A stretch of 64,000 nucleotides of DNA from Pseudarthrobacter sp. PS3-L1. Its GTDB lineage: Bacteria; Actinomycetota; Actinomycetes; Actinomycetales; Micrococcaceae. The stretch is from assembly GCF_030063285.1 (NCBI RefSeq), contig NZ_JASISU010000004.1, positions 1 to 64,000 of the forward strand, read 5' to 3'. Numbering within the stretch: position 1 is the first letter of the stretch; every line of letters begins with the position of its first letter. Below are positions 43,811 through 52,211 of the stretch, in pieces. The notes beneath the pieces were generated by a model, which was not told the DNA's origin, did no database searches, and worked only from the letters and a program-made list of their open reading frames with translations. The position numbers were made by a program, and so were the translations under genes.

Positions 43811-44875
43811 ATGACCCATCTGCCAGAATTCCGTTCCACCGACAACCCAAAGGAACGGCCCCGCGTGCAGGCCAACGCCCCGCAACCCCTTGACGAGCTC
43901 CTGGCGTCAGCCCATGTGGTGTCCATCCCCATGCGCGTCAGGTTCCGCGGAATCATGCATCGGGAGGTCCTGCTCCTGGACGGCCCAGCGGGCTGGGGCG
44001 AGTTTGGGCCGTTCCTAGAATATGGCGATACTGAGGCCACCGCGTGGCTGGCGGCCGCCGTGGAGGCAGGGTGGCAGGGATTCCCGGCTGCCCGCCGGGA
44101 CAGCATTCCTGTCAACGCGACAGTCCCTGCCGTCGCAGCGGCCCAGGTGCCGGATATCCTGGCTCGTTTTGGCAGTGTAGGCACGGTAAAAATCAAGGTC
44201 GCCGAGAAAGGCCAGGGCCTCGCCGATGATCTGGCCCGTGTTGCGGCTGTCCGTGCTGCGCTCCCCGATGCCCACATTCGGGTGGATGCCAACGGCGGCT
44301 GGAATGTGGAGCAGGCCGTCACGGCACTGGGGCACCTGCAGGCGCACGGGCTGCAGTATGCCGAACAGCCTGTTGCGGATATTGCCGGGCTCGCTGAGGT
44401 CCGGCGGCGCCTGCTCCGGGCTGGCACCCCAGTGCCCATAGCTGCCGATGAGAGTGTCCGGAAGGAAAATGATCCCCTCAGGGTGGCCCGTGCCGGCGCT
44501 GCCGACCTGATCGTGATCAAGGTGGCACCGCTGGGCGGGGTGCGGCGTGCCCTGGAGATTGTGGCGCAGGCCGGGCTCCCCGCGGTCGTGAGTTCCGCGC
44601 TGGACACCTCTGTGGGTATCCGTGCGGGGCTTGCGCTCGCTGCTGCACTCCCGGACCTGCCCTACGCGTGCGGCCTGGGAACCGTGTCCCTGATGGACGG
44701 TGATGTCAGCGCCGATTCACTGGTGGCCGACGGCGGCGCCATCACTGTTCGGTCCGTCACCGCCGATCCGGGACTGCTGGAGCGGTTTGCGGCGTCGGCG
44801 GACCGCAGGCATTGGTGGCTGGAACGCCTTCGCCGGGTCCATGCGCAGATGATCGCTGGCTGCAGCGACGCCTAG
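43811..44875 (+). CDS. menC: o-Succinylbenzoate synthase
   Basis: This is a 354-aa enolase-superfamily enzyme that dehydrates SHCHC to o-succinylbenzoate in menaquinone synthesis. The catalytic lysine is in TVKIKVAEKG (KxK motif, about 125). Metal ligands are D in IRVDANGGW (about 160), E in YAEQP (about 186) and D in IAADES (about 213); the second lysine is in LIVIKVAPLGG (about 240). The frame is open far upstream, antisense to the PAP2 gene, so ATG 43811 is chosen; a later start is possible because the first ~30 residues are not conserved-looking. Its stop overlaps the modC stop on the other strand. Confidence 0.9.
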   Translation: MTHLPEFRSTDNPKERPRVQANAPQPLDELLASAHVVSIPMRVRFRGIMHREVLLLDGPAGWGEFGPFLEYGDTEATAWLAAAVEAGWQGFPAARRDSIPVNATVPAVAAAQVPDILARFGSVGTVKIKVAEKGQGLADDLARVAAVRAALPDAHIRVDANGGWNVEQAVTALGHLQAHGLQYAEQPVADIAGLAEVRRRLLRAGTPVPIAADESVRKENDPLRVARAGAADLIVIKVAPLGGVRRALEIVAQAGLPAVVSSALDTSVGIRAGLALAAALPDLPYACGLGTVSLMDGDVSADSLVADGGAITVRSVTADPGLLERFAASADRRHWWLERLRRVHAQMIAGCSDA

Positions 44876-45918
44876 GTGGGATAAATGCTGACAGTGGTTG
44901 CCTTGACCAGAAAATAGACCCGCGAGCCCGGTTCGAGGGCTAAATCGGCGGACGCTGCGGGAGTGATATCCGCGCAGAGGTTCCCGGCGCGGACACGTAT
45001 CCGGTCCCCATGGGGTTCCAGATCCGTGATGGTCACGGCATAGGTATTCCGCGGGCTGCCGTGCGGCTCATCAGGAAACACGGATACGGCCGATGGTGGA
45101 AAGACGGCTGTTGCTACCTGGCCCTGTGCTGTCCCTGCGTCGAGCATTCCTGCCACGTGCCCGTACGTGCTGGTTATGCCGTCGCCTGCAACCGTTCCGC
45201 TGACGAGGTTCAACCCCGCAAGGCCGGCGGCGAACGTGCTCCGGGGCCTGCTCAGTACCTCCCGTGCCGGGCCTGATTCGCTGACGTGGCCGTCTTCAAG
45301 GACCATCACCTGGTCTGCCAGGGTCAGCACGTCGAGAACATCGTGGGTGATGATGATGGCATTGCGACCAGCCAGGACGCGTTTGAGCAGGCGGCGCATG
45401 AGTGGGGCCGCATGAATATCCAGGGCAGCCATGGGCTCGTCCAGCAGCAGCAGTTCAGGCTCGGCGGCAAGGGCCCTGGCGACGGCAACGCGTTGGGCCT
45501 GGCCGCCGGAGAGCTGGCCGGGCTTGCGACTGGCGAGCGTACCGGTTTCTGTCGCGGCAAGCCACTGCAGTGCTTTTGCGCGTGCTGCCGACTTTGATTC
45601 GCCTGCGCTCCGTGGCCCGAAAGCCACATTATCCAGGGCACTGAGGTGAGGGAACAGGAGTGGTTCCTGGGCCAGGAGTACGGTGCCGCGGGTATGGGGT
45701 GCGCTCCAGTGGCTGGCCCTGGTGGAGAGATCGAACAGGGTGTGCCCGCCAACTGTTGCAGTGCCTGAATCGGGGCGCTGCAGCCCCGCGATAACGGAGA
45801 GTAGCGTGGACTTTCCTGCGCCGTTGGGACCCAGGACGGCAAGCGTTTCGCCGGGATCCAGGTGGAGGGAAACGTCAAAATTCCTGGCGGACAGGGTTGC
45901 GTTGAAATCCAGGCTCAT
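44872..45918 (-). CDS. modC: Molybdate ABC transporter ATPase
   Basis: This is a 348-aa ATPase energising molybdate import. Walker [10 protein letters not shown] is at 30-38, signature [12 protein letters not shown] (about 136-147) and Walker B LLLLDEP. A C-terminal Mop/TOBE domain (about 285-345) can bind molybdate. The spacing and the short ABC core agree with ModC. The start overlaps the modB stop by 4 bases, and the stop overlaps that of menC. Confidence 0.93.
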   Translation of the reverse strand: MSLDFNATLSARNFDVSLHLDPGETLAVLGPNGAGKSTLLSVIAGLQRPDSGTATVGGHTLFDLSTRASHWSAPHTRGTVLLAQEPLLFPHLSALDNVAFGPRSAGESKSAARAKALQWLAATETGTLASRKPGQLSGGQAQRVAVARALAAEPELLLLDEPMAALDIHAAPLMRRLLKRVLAGRNAIIITHDVLDVLTLADQVMVLEDGHVSESGPAREVLSRPRSTFAAGLAGLNLVSGTVAGDGITSTYGHVAGMLDAGTAQGQVATAVFPPSAVSVFPDEPHGSPRNTYAVTITDLEPHGDRIRVRAGNLCADITPAASADLALEPGSRVYFLVKATTVSIYPT

Positions 45919-46757
45919 GCGGGGATCCGCTCCGGCTCATCCTGGGCAGCTCGTGGCATCCGTGGTGGCCGCGACGTTCCATAGGCAAGTCCCACCACGG
46001 CGGCAGCCACGGCCACCAGAACCAGCGACAGGGCGACTGCGGCATCGGCGTCGGACTCCCGCTGCAGGTAGATCTCCAGCGGAAGCGTCCGCGTGACACC
46101 TTCCAGGCTGCCCGCAAAGGTCAGGGTAGCGCCAAACTCGCCCAGGCTGCGGGCAAAGGACAGCACGGCGCCGGAGGCCAGGCCCGGTAGCACCAGGGGA
46201 AGGGTGACCCGGCGCAACACGGTGGTGGGCCGGGCGCCCAGGGTGGCAGCAACGGCCTCATATTTGTATCCCGCTGTGCGCAGGGCGCCTTCGAGGCTGA
46301 CCACCAGAAAGGGCAGGGCAACAAAAGTCTGGGCCAGGATGACAGCTGTTGTTGAGAACGCAATGCGGATACCCAGCACGTCGAGGGTGCTGCCCAGCAG
46401 TCCCTGCCGGCCAAACGTATAGAGCAGGGCTATGCCGCCCACCACGGGCGGCAGGACCAGCGGCAGCAGGACCAAAGCGCGGAGCAGGCGTTGGCCGGGA
46501 AAGGACCCGCGCGCCAACACCAGGGCCAGCGGAACACCAAGAATGATGCACAGCGCAGTGCTGGCAGCAGAGGTGCGCAGGCTCAGGCCCAGGGCTGTCA
46601 CGGACGATTCCGAGGTGATCAGCGGAAGGAACTGCGGCCAGTTGACCTTGGCGATGATGGCCACCAGGGGCAGCAGGACGAACAGCGCCCCCGCCGCCGC
46701 GATGAGGTAAACCCATGCGGGGATGCCTGAATAGGGGCCCTGTCTTCTTCTGGTCAT
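45915..46757 (-). CDS. modB: Molybdate ABC transporter permease
   Basis: This is a 280-aa permease with about six helices, a CysT/ModB-type membrane protein. The EAA loop is [27 protein letters not shown] (about 185-211), which docks ModC, followed by [17 protein letters not shown], a hallmark of ModB. ATG 46757 is used because similarity and the first helix start there, even though the frame is open into modA. modC follows with a 4-base overlap. Confidence 0.93.
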   Translation of the reverse strand: MTRRRQGPYSGIPAWVYLIAAAGALFVLLPLVAIIAKVNWPQFLPLITSESSVTALGLSLRTSAASTALCIILGVPLALVLARGSFPGQRLLRALVLLPLVLPPVVGGIALLYTFGRQGLLGSTLDVLGIRIAFSTTAVILAQTFVALPFLVVSLEGALRTAGYKYEAVAATLGARPTTVLRRVTLPLVLPGLASGAVLSFARSLGEFGATLTFAGSLEGVTRTLPLEIYLQRESDADAAVALSLVLVAVAAAVVGLAYGTSRPPRMPRAAQDEPERIPA

Positions 46758-46782
46758 GCCCCAGTAAACCCGTTGCCCGCCG

Positions 46783-47616
46783 CTATGGGGTGCCAAACCC
46801 GGCGTCGGCCAGCACTTCCTTGCCCTTCGCACCCGTGACCATGCTGACGAACGCGGTGGCGAGATCAGCATGACGGCTGCCCCTGACAGTGCCGATTGGG
46901 TAGGTGTTGACCGCATTGCTGGACTCCGGGAAGGCAATTCCCCTGACCTTGTCCCCGGCAGTCCTGACGTCCGTGACGTAGACCAGGCCAGCGTCGGCCT
47001 CACCAGAGGTGACCTTGCCCAGGACATCAGTGACAGAGGATTCCTCGCTGACCGGGGCCAAAGTGGTCCCCGCGGCTGCTTCTACTTTTTCCGTGGCTGA
47101 TCCGCACGGTACCTGCGGTGCGCAGACCACCAGCTTCACGCCGGGCGTGGCAAGATCCGCGAAAGTACCGATGTTCGCTGGATTGGATGGTGGAACGGCA
47201 ATTTGAAGGACATTGGTGGCGAAGTTTGCCGGCTCGCCCGCAAGGAGGTTGGCATCCTTGAGCTTGGCCATGTTCGTGGTGTCTGCCGAGGCAAACACAT
47301 CCGCCGGGGCTCCGGCGGTGATCTGGGTGACCAGGTCAGAAGAGCCGGCAAAGCTCAGCGCTACTGTGGTTCCCGGATGGGCGGCCTCAAACTCGCTGGC
47401 GATGGCGGTGAACGAGGATTTCAGGGAGGCTGCGGCGAAAACAGTCACGGTTCCCGCCAGGTCGGGTGCTTCCCCGGATGCGGCCGCCGTGGCATCGGCC
47501 GGAGTTCCTGCGGCACAGCCTGCCAGGCCGGCCACCAGGGCGCAGCCGGCCAGAAGAGCTGCCGCTGGCCGCCTGCCAGCATGCACCCTGGACCGGGTGG
47601 TGGCGAGAGTATTCAT
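46783..47616 (-). CDS. modA: Molybdate-binding lipoprotein
   Basis: This is a 277-aa periplasmic-type binding protein tethered as a lipoprotein. The signal sequence ends at LAGC with C34 as likely lipid site (an alternative LAGC has C25). The mature protein has [19 protein letters not shown], the oxyanion-binding Ser in [24 protein letters not shown] and the late GLVYVTD block with a Tyr. These match ModA. It overlaps the upstream regulator by 4 bases and is followed by modB after 25 bases. Confidence 0.94.
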   Translation of the reverse strand: MNTLATTRSRVHAGRRPAAALLAGCALVAGLAGCAAGTPADATAAASGEAPDLAGTVTVFAAASLKSSFTAIASEFEAAHPGTTVALSFAGSSDLVTQITAGAPADVFASADTTNMAKLKDANLLAGEPANFATNVLQIAVPPSNPANIGTFADLATPGVKLVVCAPQVPCGSATEKVEAAAGTTLAPVSEESSVTDVLGKVTSGEADAGLVYVTDVRTAGDKVRGIAFPESSNAVNTYPIGTVRGSRHADLATAFVSMVTGAKGKEVLADAGFGTP

Positions 47617-48023
47617 GCGGTGCCCTTTCCCTGCGGAGTCTCAATGATGACAGTGGTGGCCTTGACCACTGCGGTGGCCACCGAACCAAGCTCCAGTCCC
47701 ATCTCGCGCACGGCTTCGCTGCTCATGAGGGACACCACCCGGAACGGTCCGCACTGCAGTTCCACCTGGGCCATGACGGTGTCCATGGTGATGCCGGTTA
47801 CCAGGCCGACAAAACGGTTACGGGCCGAGCGTCCCACCTTGGTGGGATCATCCGGTAACTGGGCTTGCTCCCTGGCAACCTGTGCCAGTTCGAGGCCGTC
47901 CACGACCAGCCGTCCCGAGGCATCTTTGCTCGGTGTGAGTGTTCCGTTATCAGTCCACCGGCGGACGGTGTCATCGCTGACACCGAGAAAGCGCGCTGCT
48001 TCGGAGATACGAATTGTTGACAT
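47613..48023 (-). CDS. HTH-TOBE molybdate-responsive regulator
   Basis: This is a 136-aa two-domain protein. The N-terminal MerR/excisionase-type helix-turn-helix (1-50: IRISEAARFLGVSDDTVRRWTDNG) is joined to a single Mop/TOBE domain (about 67-133: SARNRFVGLVTGITMD, VVSLMSSEAVREMGLELGSVATAVVKATTVII) that should bind molybdate. It is smaller than E. coli ModE, which uses a winged HTH and two Mop units. As first gene of the modABC operon it likely controls its own promoter. The start lies in an AT-rich region with several repeats (48037-48110). Confidence 0.9.
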   Translation of the reverse strand: MSTIRISEAARFLGVSDDTVRRWTDNGTLTPSKDASGRLVVDGLELAQVAREQAQLPDDPTKVGRSARNRFVGLVTGITMDTVMAQVELQCGPFRVVSLMSSEAVREMGLELGSVATAVVKATTVIIETPQGKGTA

Positions 48024-48036
48024 CCCCTCATAATCC

Positions 48037-48110
48037 CCTATATGCGGCTTATTTGCCTATATTTATCCGCAAAAACGTCACTTTCTGTCGTTTTAGATAG
48101 ATTTTGCGGA
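48037..48110. promoter_or_regulatory. Repeat-rich control region between the mod operon and phoX-like gene
   Basis: Direct repeats CCTATAT occur at 48037-48043 and 48056-48062 (19 bases apart). TGCGG (48043) is inverted as CCGCA (48067). TCCGCAAAA (48066-48074) is inverted at 48102-48110, and AAAACG (48072-48077) at 48089-48094 inside it. The stretch is much AT-richer than its surroundings. It is the likely binding region of the HTH-TOBE regulator and holds the mod promoter. Confidence 0.6.
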
Positions 48111-48137
48111 CAATTCCACTGCCCGTCCAGGGAGAAG

Positions 48138-48156
48138 GTTCACCGGGGCGTAACCC
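48138..48156 (+). promoter_or_regulatory. Possible PHO-box-like repeat before the phosphatase gene
   Basis: GTTCACC (48138-48144) is followed by GTAACCC (48150-48156). Actinobacterial PhoP sites are direct repeats of GTTCACC-like units every 11 bases; here the spacing is 12 and the second unit is degenerate. The position, 77-95 bases before the PhoX-like start, is suitable. Confidence 0.3.
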
Positions 48157-48232
48157 ACAGGTGGTCCCGGTGTTGATTCCCAGTGCAACAGTGGGCCCAC
48201 TCGTAGGCTCACCGACTCGGAAGGCTTCATCC

Positions 48233-50323
48233 ATGTCTGCAACTCCAGATGGCACCCGCACGCTACTGCCCATGCTTGGCCATACCAAGGGCAAACGCAG
48301 CCCCGTCACGTGCGCACTGAAGTGTGACAATGCCTGCTCCGGGGAGGTGTGCAACACCAGCGCCAACGGCTATTTCCGCGACGTTGCCGCCACTGCGATG
48401 TCCCGCCGCGCCGTCCTTGGACTCGGTGCCGTGGGTGCTGCCGCCGTCGTGCTCGGTACCTCCATCACCGGCGCACAACCCGCAGCGGCCGACAGCGGAC
48501 AGGGACTCTCCGATGCTGCGCGGAAGGGGTTCAAGAACTCCAAGCTGAAGTTCGACGCCATTGCCCCGGTGGCGGCCGACGTCGACGCCCTCACCGTTCC
48601 GAAGGGCTTCACCTGGCAGCCGATTATCCGCTGGGGCGACCCGCTGTTCGCCGATTCGCCAGCCTTCGACGTGACGCGGCAGAGTGCCGCCGCCCAGGCG
48701 CGGCAGTTCGGGTACAACAACGACTACACGGATATCCTGCCCATGCCTGGCGGCAAGGACAAGCGCGCCGTGCTGTTCACCAACCATGAATACACCAACG
48801 AGAACATCATGCTGCCCGCGGGATTCGATCCCGCAGAAGGGCGCGCAATAGGCCGCGCAGCACACGGGCTCGCTGTGGTGGAACTCGAACGGAAGAACAA
48901 GAACAAACCCTGGAACTACGTACAGGGCGCGGCAAACAACCGTCGGTTCCTGACCGACACCACCTACGAACTCACCGGGCCGGTTGCCGGTACGGACCTG
49001 GTAAAAACCCTTGACGATCCTGCTGGACGATCTATCAGGGGGACCCTGGGTAACTGCTCCGGGGGGACCACACCGTGGGGAACAGTGCTCTCCGGCGAGG
49101 AAAACTTCAACGGGTACTTCGTCACGGCAGGGACCAGCGCCGAAGACAAGAGGTACGGCCTGACCAGCAAGCCCACCGCGCGAGGCTGGGAACAGGACGA
49201 ACCACGCTTTGATACCCGCAACCCCGGGTACGCGAACGAGACCAACCGCTTTGGCTGGATTGTGGAGGTAGATCCTTTTGATCCGCAGTCCACACCGCGC
49301 AAGCACTCCGCCATGGGCCGCTTCAAGCACGAGGGCGCCAACGTCATCGTAGGGCGCGATGGCCACGTGGTTGCCTACATGGGCGACGACGAGCGGTTCG
49401 ATTACCTCTACAAGTTTGTCTCCGCTGGCACGTACAGGTCCGGGGACTCCCGTGAGGCCCGCCGCAACAACATGAACCTGCTCTCCGAGGGTAACCTCTA
49501 CGTGGCCCGGTTTACTGGAGATTCCCCGGCTGCCGAAATTACCGGCACCGGCGCCCTGCCTTCGGATGGAGCCTTCGACGGCAGCGGTGAATGGCTGCCC
49601 CTGGTGGTTGATGGCACGTCAGCTGTTCCAGGAATGTCAGTAGCCCAGGTCCTCACCTATACGCGGCTGGCTGCGGACACTGTGGCGCCCACCAAGATGG
49701 ACAGGTGTGAGGACGTCCAGCCCAGCCTGACCACCGGCAAGATCTACGTTGCCTGCACCAACAACTCGGACCGGGGCAAGGCCGGCAAGGAAGGCGCTAC
49801 CGAGCCTAACCCGCGGACCGAAAACCGGGATGGGCACATCGTGGAAATTACTGAGACGCGCGGCCAGGGCGGAACACGCTTTGCCTGGAACCTGCTGCTG
49901 GTAGCGGGCGATCCTGCGAAAAACCCCTCTGCCTACTTCTCGGGCTTCCCGGTGGATAAGGTCTCGCCAATCTCCTGCCCGGACAACCTGGCCTTCGACT
50001 CCGTGGGTAACCTCTGGATCTCAACCGATGGGGCGCCGTCGTCCATTGGTTACGCCGACGGGCTTTTCAAGGTGACGCTGGACGGGAAAGAACGTGGCAG
50101 GGTGGAACAGTTCCTTGCCGTCCCGCGTGATGCCGAAACCTGTGGGCCCATTGTCCACGATGAGGAGCGTAGCGTGTTTGTGGCGGTGCAGCATCCGGGT
50201 GAGGACGGCAGCTTCGCTGCGCAGAACTCCTTTTTCCCCGACTATGTTCAGGCCGGGTCAACGCCAAAGCCTGGCCAGGCGAGGATCCCGCGGCCTTCAA
50301 TTGTGCAGGTCTACCGAAGCTGA
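48233..50323 (+). CDS. PhoX/DUF839-family phosphatase, Tat-exported
   Basis: This is a 696-aa protein. A ~55-residue lead with four cysteines (CALKCDNACSGEVC) precedes a Tat signal, SRRAVLGLGAVGAAAVVLG (57-75), with probable cleavage after PAAA near 86. The mature part matches the PhoX-type DUF839 beta-propeller: FTNHEYTNEN (about 181-190), LGNCSGGTTPWGTVLSGEEN (metal/cofactor region), FKHEGANVIVGRDGHVVAYMGDDERFDYLYKFVS (in part), and CPDNLAFDSVGNLWISTDG near the end. Such enzymes are calcium-dependent alkaline phosphatases folded in the cytoplasm and exported. ATG 48233 has GGAAGG upstream. It is divergent from the mod operon and may respond to phosphate limitation. Confidence 0.88.
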   Translation: MSATPDGTRTLLPMLGHTKGKRSPVTCALKCDNACSGEVCNTSANGYFRDVAATAMSRRAVLGLGAVGAAAVVLGTSITGAQPAAADSGQGLSDAARKGFKNSKLKFDAIAPVAADVDALTVPKGFTWQPIIRWGDPLFADSPAFDVTRQSAAAQARQFGYNNDYTDILPMPGGKDKRAVLFTNHEYTNENIMLPAGFDPAEGRAIGRAAHGLAVVELERKNKNKPWNYVQGAANNRRFLTDTTYELTGPVAGTDLVKTLDDPAGRSIRGTLGNCSGGTTPWGTVLSGEENFNGYFVTAGTSAEDKRYGLTSKPTARGWEQDEPRFDTRNPGYANETNRFGWIVEVDPFDPQSTPRKHSAMGRFKHEGANVIVGRDGHVVAYMGDDERFDYLYKFVSAGTYRSGDSREARRNNMNLLSEGNLYVARFTGDSPAAEITGTGALPSDGAFDGSGEWLPLVVDGTSAVPGMSVAQVLTYTRLAADTVAPTKMDRCEDVQPSLTTGKIYVACTNNSDRGKAGKEGATEPNPRTENRDGHIVEITETRGQGGTRFAWNLLLVAGDPAKNPSAYFSGFPVDKVSPISCPDNLAFDSVGNLWISTDGAPSSIGYADGLFKVTLDGKERGRVEQFLAVPRDAETCGPIVHDEERSVFVAVQHPGEDGSFAAQNSFFPDYVQAGSTPKPGQARIPRPSIVQVYRS

Positions 50324-50408
50324 CCATTCGGGGGTGCGGCTGGCGGGCGTACGCTGTATGCCCGCCAGCCCCTGCTGACAACAGCGGATTCCGCAGCCGG
50401 ACCTTCGA

Positions 50409-50439
50409 TTGCCGCCAGCCGCGACCCAGGGCTGATAAT
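50409..50439 (+). promoter_or_regulatory. Candidate leaderless promoter of argS
   Basis: TTGCCG (50409-50414) and GATAAT (50434-50439) with a 19-base spacer place a start site at or within 2 bases of GTG 50448. With GGGGGA directly abutting the GTG, a leaderless mRNA is more likely than Shine-Dalgarno initiation. Confidence 0.45.
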
Positions 50440-50447
50440 TTGGGGGA

Positions 50448-52211
50448 GTGAATAATCCGGCAGCAACAGTGGGTCCCCGAGTCCAGGCAGCAATCGCACA
50501 GGCGTTTGGTGCGGAATACCTCCACACGGACCCGGTGATCCGGCCCTCGCAGTTCGCTGACGTGCAGATCAATGCGGCCATGGCCCTCGCCAAGAAAGTA
50601 GGCCTGCCACCGAGGGATGTTGCCGCAAAGATCGTTGCCGAACTGGATTTGGACGGTCTATGCAACGACGCCGAAATTTCCGGACCCGGGTTCATCAACC
50701 TCACCTTTGACGGTGCCTGGATCGAGGAACGGCTGAACCGGATGGCCTGCGGGGAGCCGGGATCCCACGCAGTACCCTCCCAGCGTGTTGTGGTCGATTA
50801 CTCTTCACCCAACGTGGCCAAGGAAATGCATGTGGGCCACCTGCGCACCACAGTGGTGGGTGACAGCCTGGTCCGCGTCCTGGAATCCGTAGGGCACACG
50901 GTCATTCGGCAGAACCACATTGGTGACTGGGGAACTCCTTTCGGCATGCTCATTGAGCACCTGCTGGAGGTGGGTGACGACTCCCCAGAAGCTGCGCTCC
51001 TGGAAGCGGACCCCAGTGCCTTCTATCAGGCAGCACGAGGAAAGTTCGACGCCGGTGAGGACTTTGCCACGCGCTCGCGGCTGCGCGTGGTGTCGCTGCA
51101 GTCCGGGGATCCGGAAACGTTGGCGGTGTGGAGCCGCCTCGTGGAGCACTCCAAGCACTACTTCAATGCGATCTACGGCGTCCTAGGGGTCTCGCTCCTG
51201 GATGAGCACCTGGCAGGGGAGAGCTCCTACGATCCGCACCTGGCCCAGATCTGCCAGGAACTGGAAGGCCGCGGAATTGCCCGGATCAGCGAGGGTGCCC
51301 TGTGCTCCTTCCCGGCTGGTTTCACAGGCCGGGACGACGACCCACTGCCACTGATCATTCGCAAGTCGGACGGCGGTTACGGCTACGGCACCACCGACCT
51401 TGCGACCATCAGGTATCGCGTGCAAGATCTTGCTGCTGACCGCGTGCTCTACGTGGTGGGTGCTCCCCAGAACATGCATTTCCGGATGGTCTGGGCCACC
51501 GCCCGCGACGCCGGATGGTTGCCTGACAGCGTTGAGGTCACCCACGTGCAGATTGGCAACGTCCTGGGCGAGGACGGAAAAATCCTCAAGTCCCGGGCCG
51601 GTACCCCCGTCAAACTGATGGCTCTGCTGGACGAAGCCGTGGAGCGGGCCCAGGCTGTGATCGACGCGAACCGGCCCGACCTCGCCGTGTCCGAACGCAC
51701 TGCCGTGGCGCGCCAGGTCGGCATTGGTGCCGTGAAATACGCAGACCTCTCCGTGGGTCATGACACCGAGTACGTTTTTGACTTTGACCGCATGCTGGCC
51801 TTGAGCGGAAACACGGGCCCGTACCTGCAATATGCAGCAGCCCGGATCCGCTCCATCCTCCGCAAGGCGCAGGCCGCGGGTGAAACGGTTGCGCTGCCCG
51901 TTCCTTTCGGTGGTGCATCGCGCTCCACCGCCGGGATCGCCGTCGTCGAACCTGCCGAACGAGCCCTGGCGCTGCATCTCCTGGACTATTCCGCCACCGT
52001 GCATAAGGTGGCGGAAACACTCGAACCGCACCGGCTCTGCACGTACCTGTTTGAGCTGGCCCAACTATTCACGGCGTTCTACGACCAGTGCCCGGTACTC
52101 AAGGCAGACGGGCCCGTCCGTGAATCCCGGCTGGAGCTGTGTTCGATTGTTCTGGACCGGCTCGTTGCCGGGCTGTCCCTGCTGGGCATCGAGACGCCGG
52201 AGAACATGTGA
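50448..52211 (+). CDS. argS: Arginyl-tRNA synthetase, E. coli-type
   Basis: This is a 587-aa class I synthetase that charges tRNA-Arg. The N-terminal Arg-S additional domain is at about 5-88. The HIGH equivalent is HVGH (128-131) after VVVDYSSPNVAKEMHVG. The KMSKS position reads ILKSRAGTPVKL (about 377-388), as in the E. coli group that lacks the canonical KMSK. The DALR anticodon domain forms the C-terminal ~130 residues. Typical actinobacterial ArgRS instead has a KMSK-like SKRAGN motif and usually lies by lysA, so this may be a second copy. The menD start overlaps its stop by 4 bases. Confidence 0.93.
   Translation: MNNPAATVGPRVQAAIAQAFGAEYLHTDPVIRPSQFADVQINAAMALAKKVGLPPRDVAAKIVAELDLDGLCNDAEISGPGFINLTFDGAWIEERLNRMACGEPGSHAVPSQRVVVDYSSPNVAKEMHVGHLRTTVVGDSLVRVLESVGHTVIRQNHIGDWGTPFGMLIEHLLEVGDDSPEAALLEADPSAFYQAARGKFDAGEDFATRSRLRVVSLQSGDPETLAVWSRLVEHSKHYFNAIYGVLGVSLLDEHLAGESSYDPHLAQICQELEGRGIARISEGALCSFPAGFTGRDDDPLPLIIRKSDGGYGYGTTDLATIRYRVQDLAADRVLYVVGAPQNMHFRMVWATARDAGWLPDSVEVTHVQIGNVLGEDGKILKSRAGTPVKLMALLDEAVERAQAVIDANRPDLAVSERTAVARQVGIGAVKYADLSVGHDTEYVFDFDRMLALSGNTGPYLQYAAARIRSILRKAQAAGETVALPVPFGGASRSTAGIAVVEPAERALALHLLDYSATVHKVAETLEPHRLCTYLFELAQLFTAFYDQCPVLKADGPVRESRLELCSIVLDRLVAGLSLLGIETPENM

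Noticed and set aside
48104..48232. Possible cobalamin, TPP or molybdenum-cofactor riboswitch in the leader of the PhoX-like gene
   Set aside because: I compared the leader with the conserved boxes I know and found no match. Only simple inverted repeats and a weak PHO-box-like repeat remain.
48263..49366. A 367-codon frame antisense to the PhoX-like gene
   Set aside because: It lies wholly inside a gene with clear family motifs and has no Shine-Dalgarno or domain signal; a GC-driven shadow.
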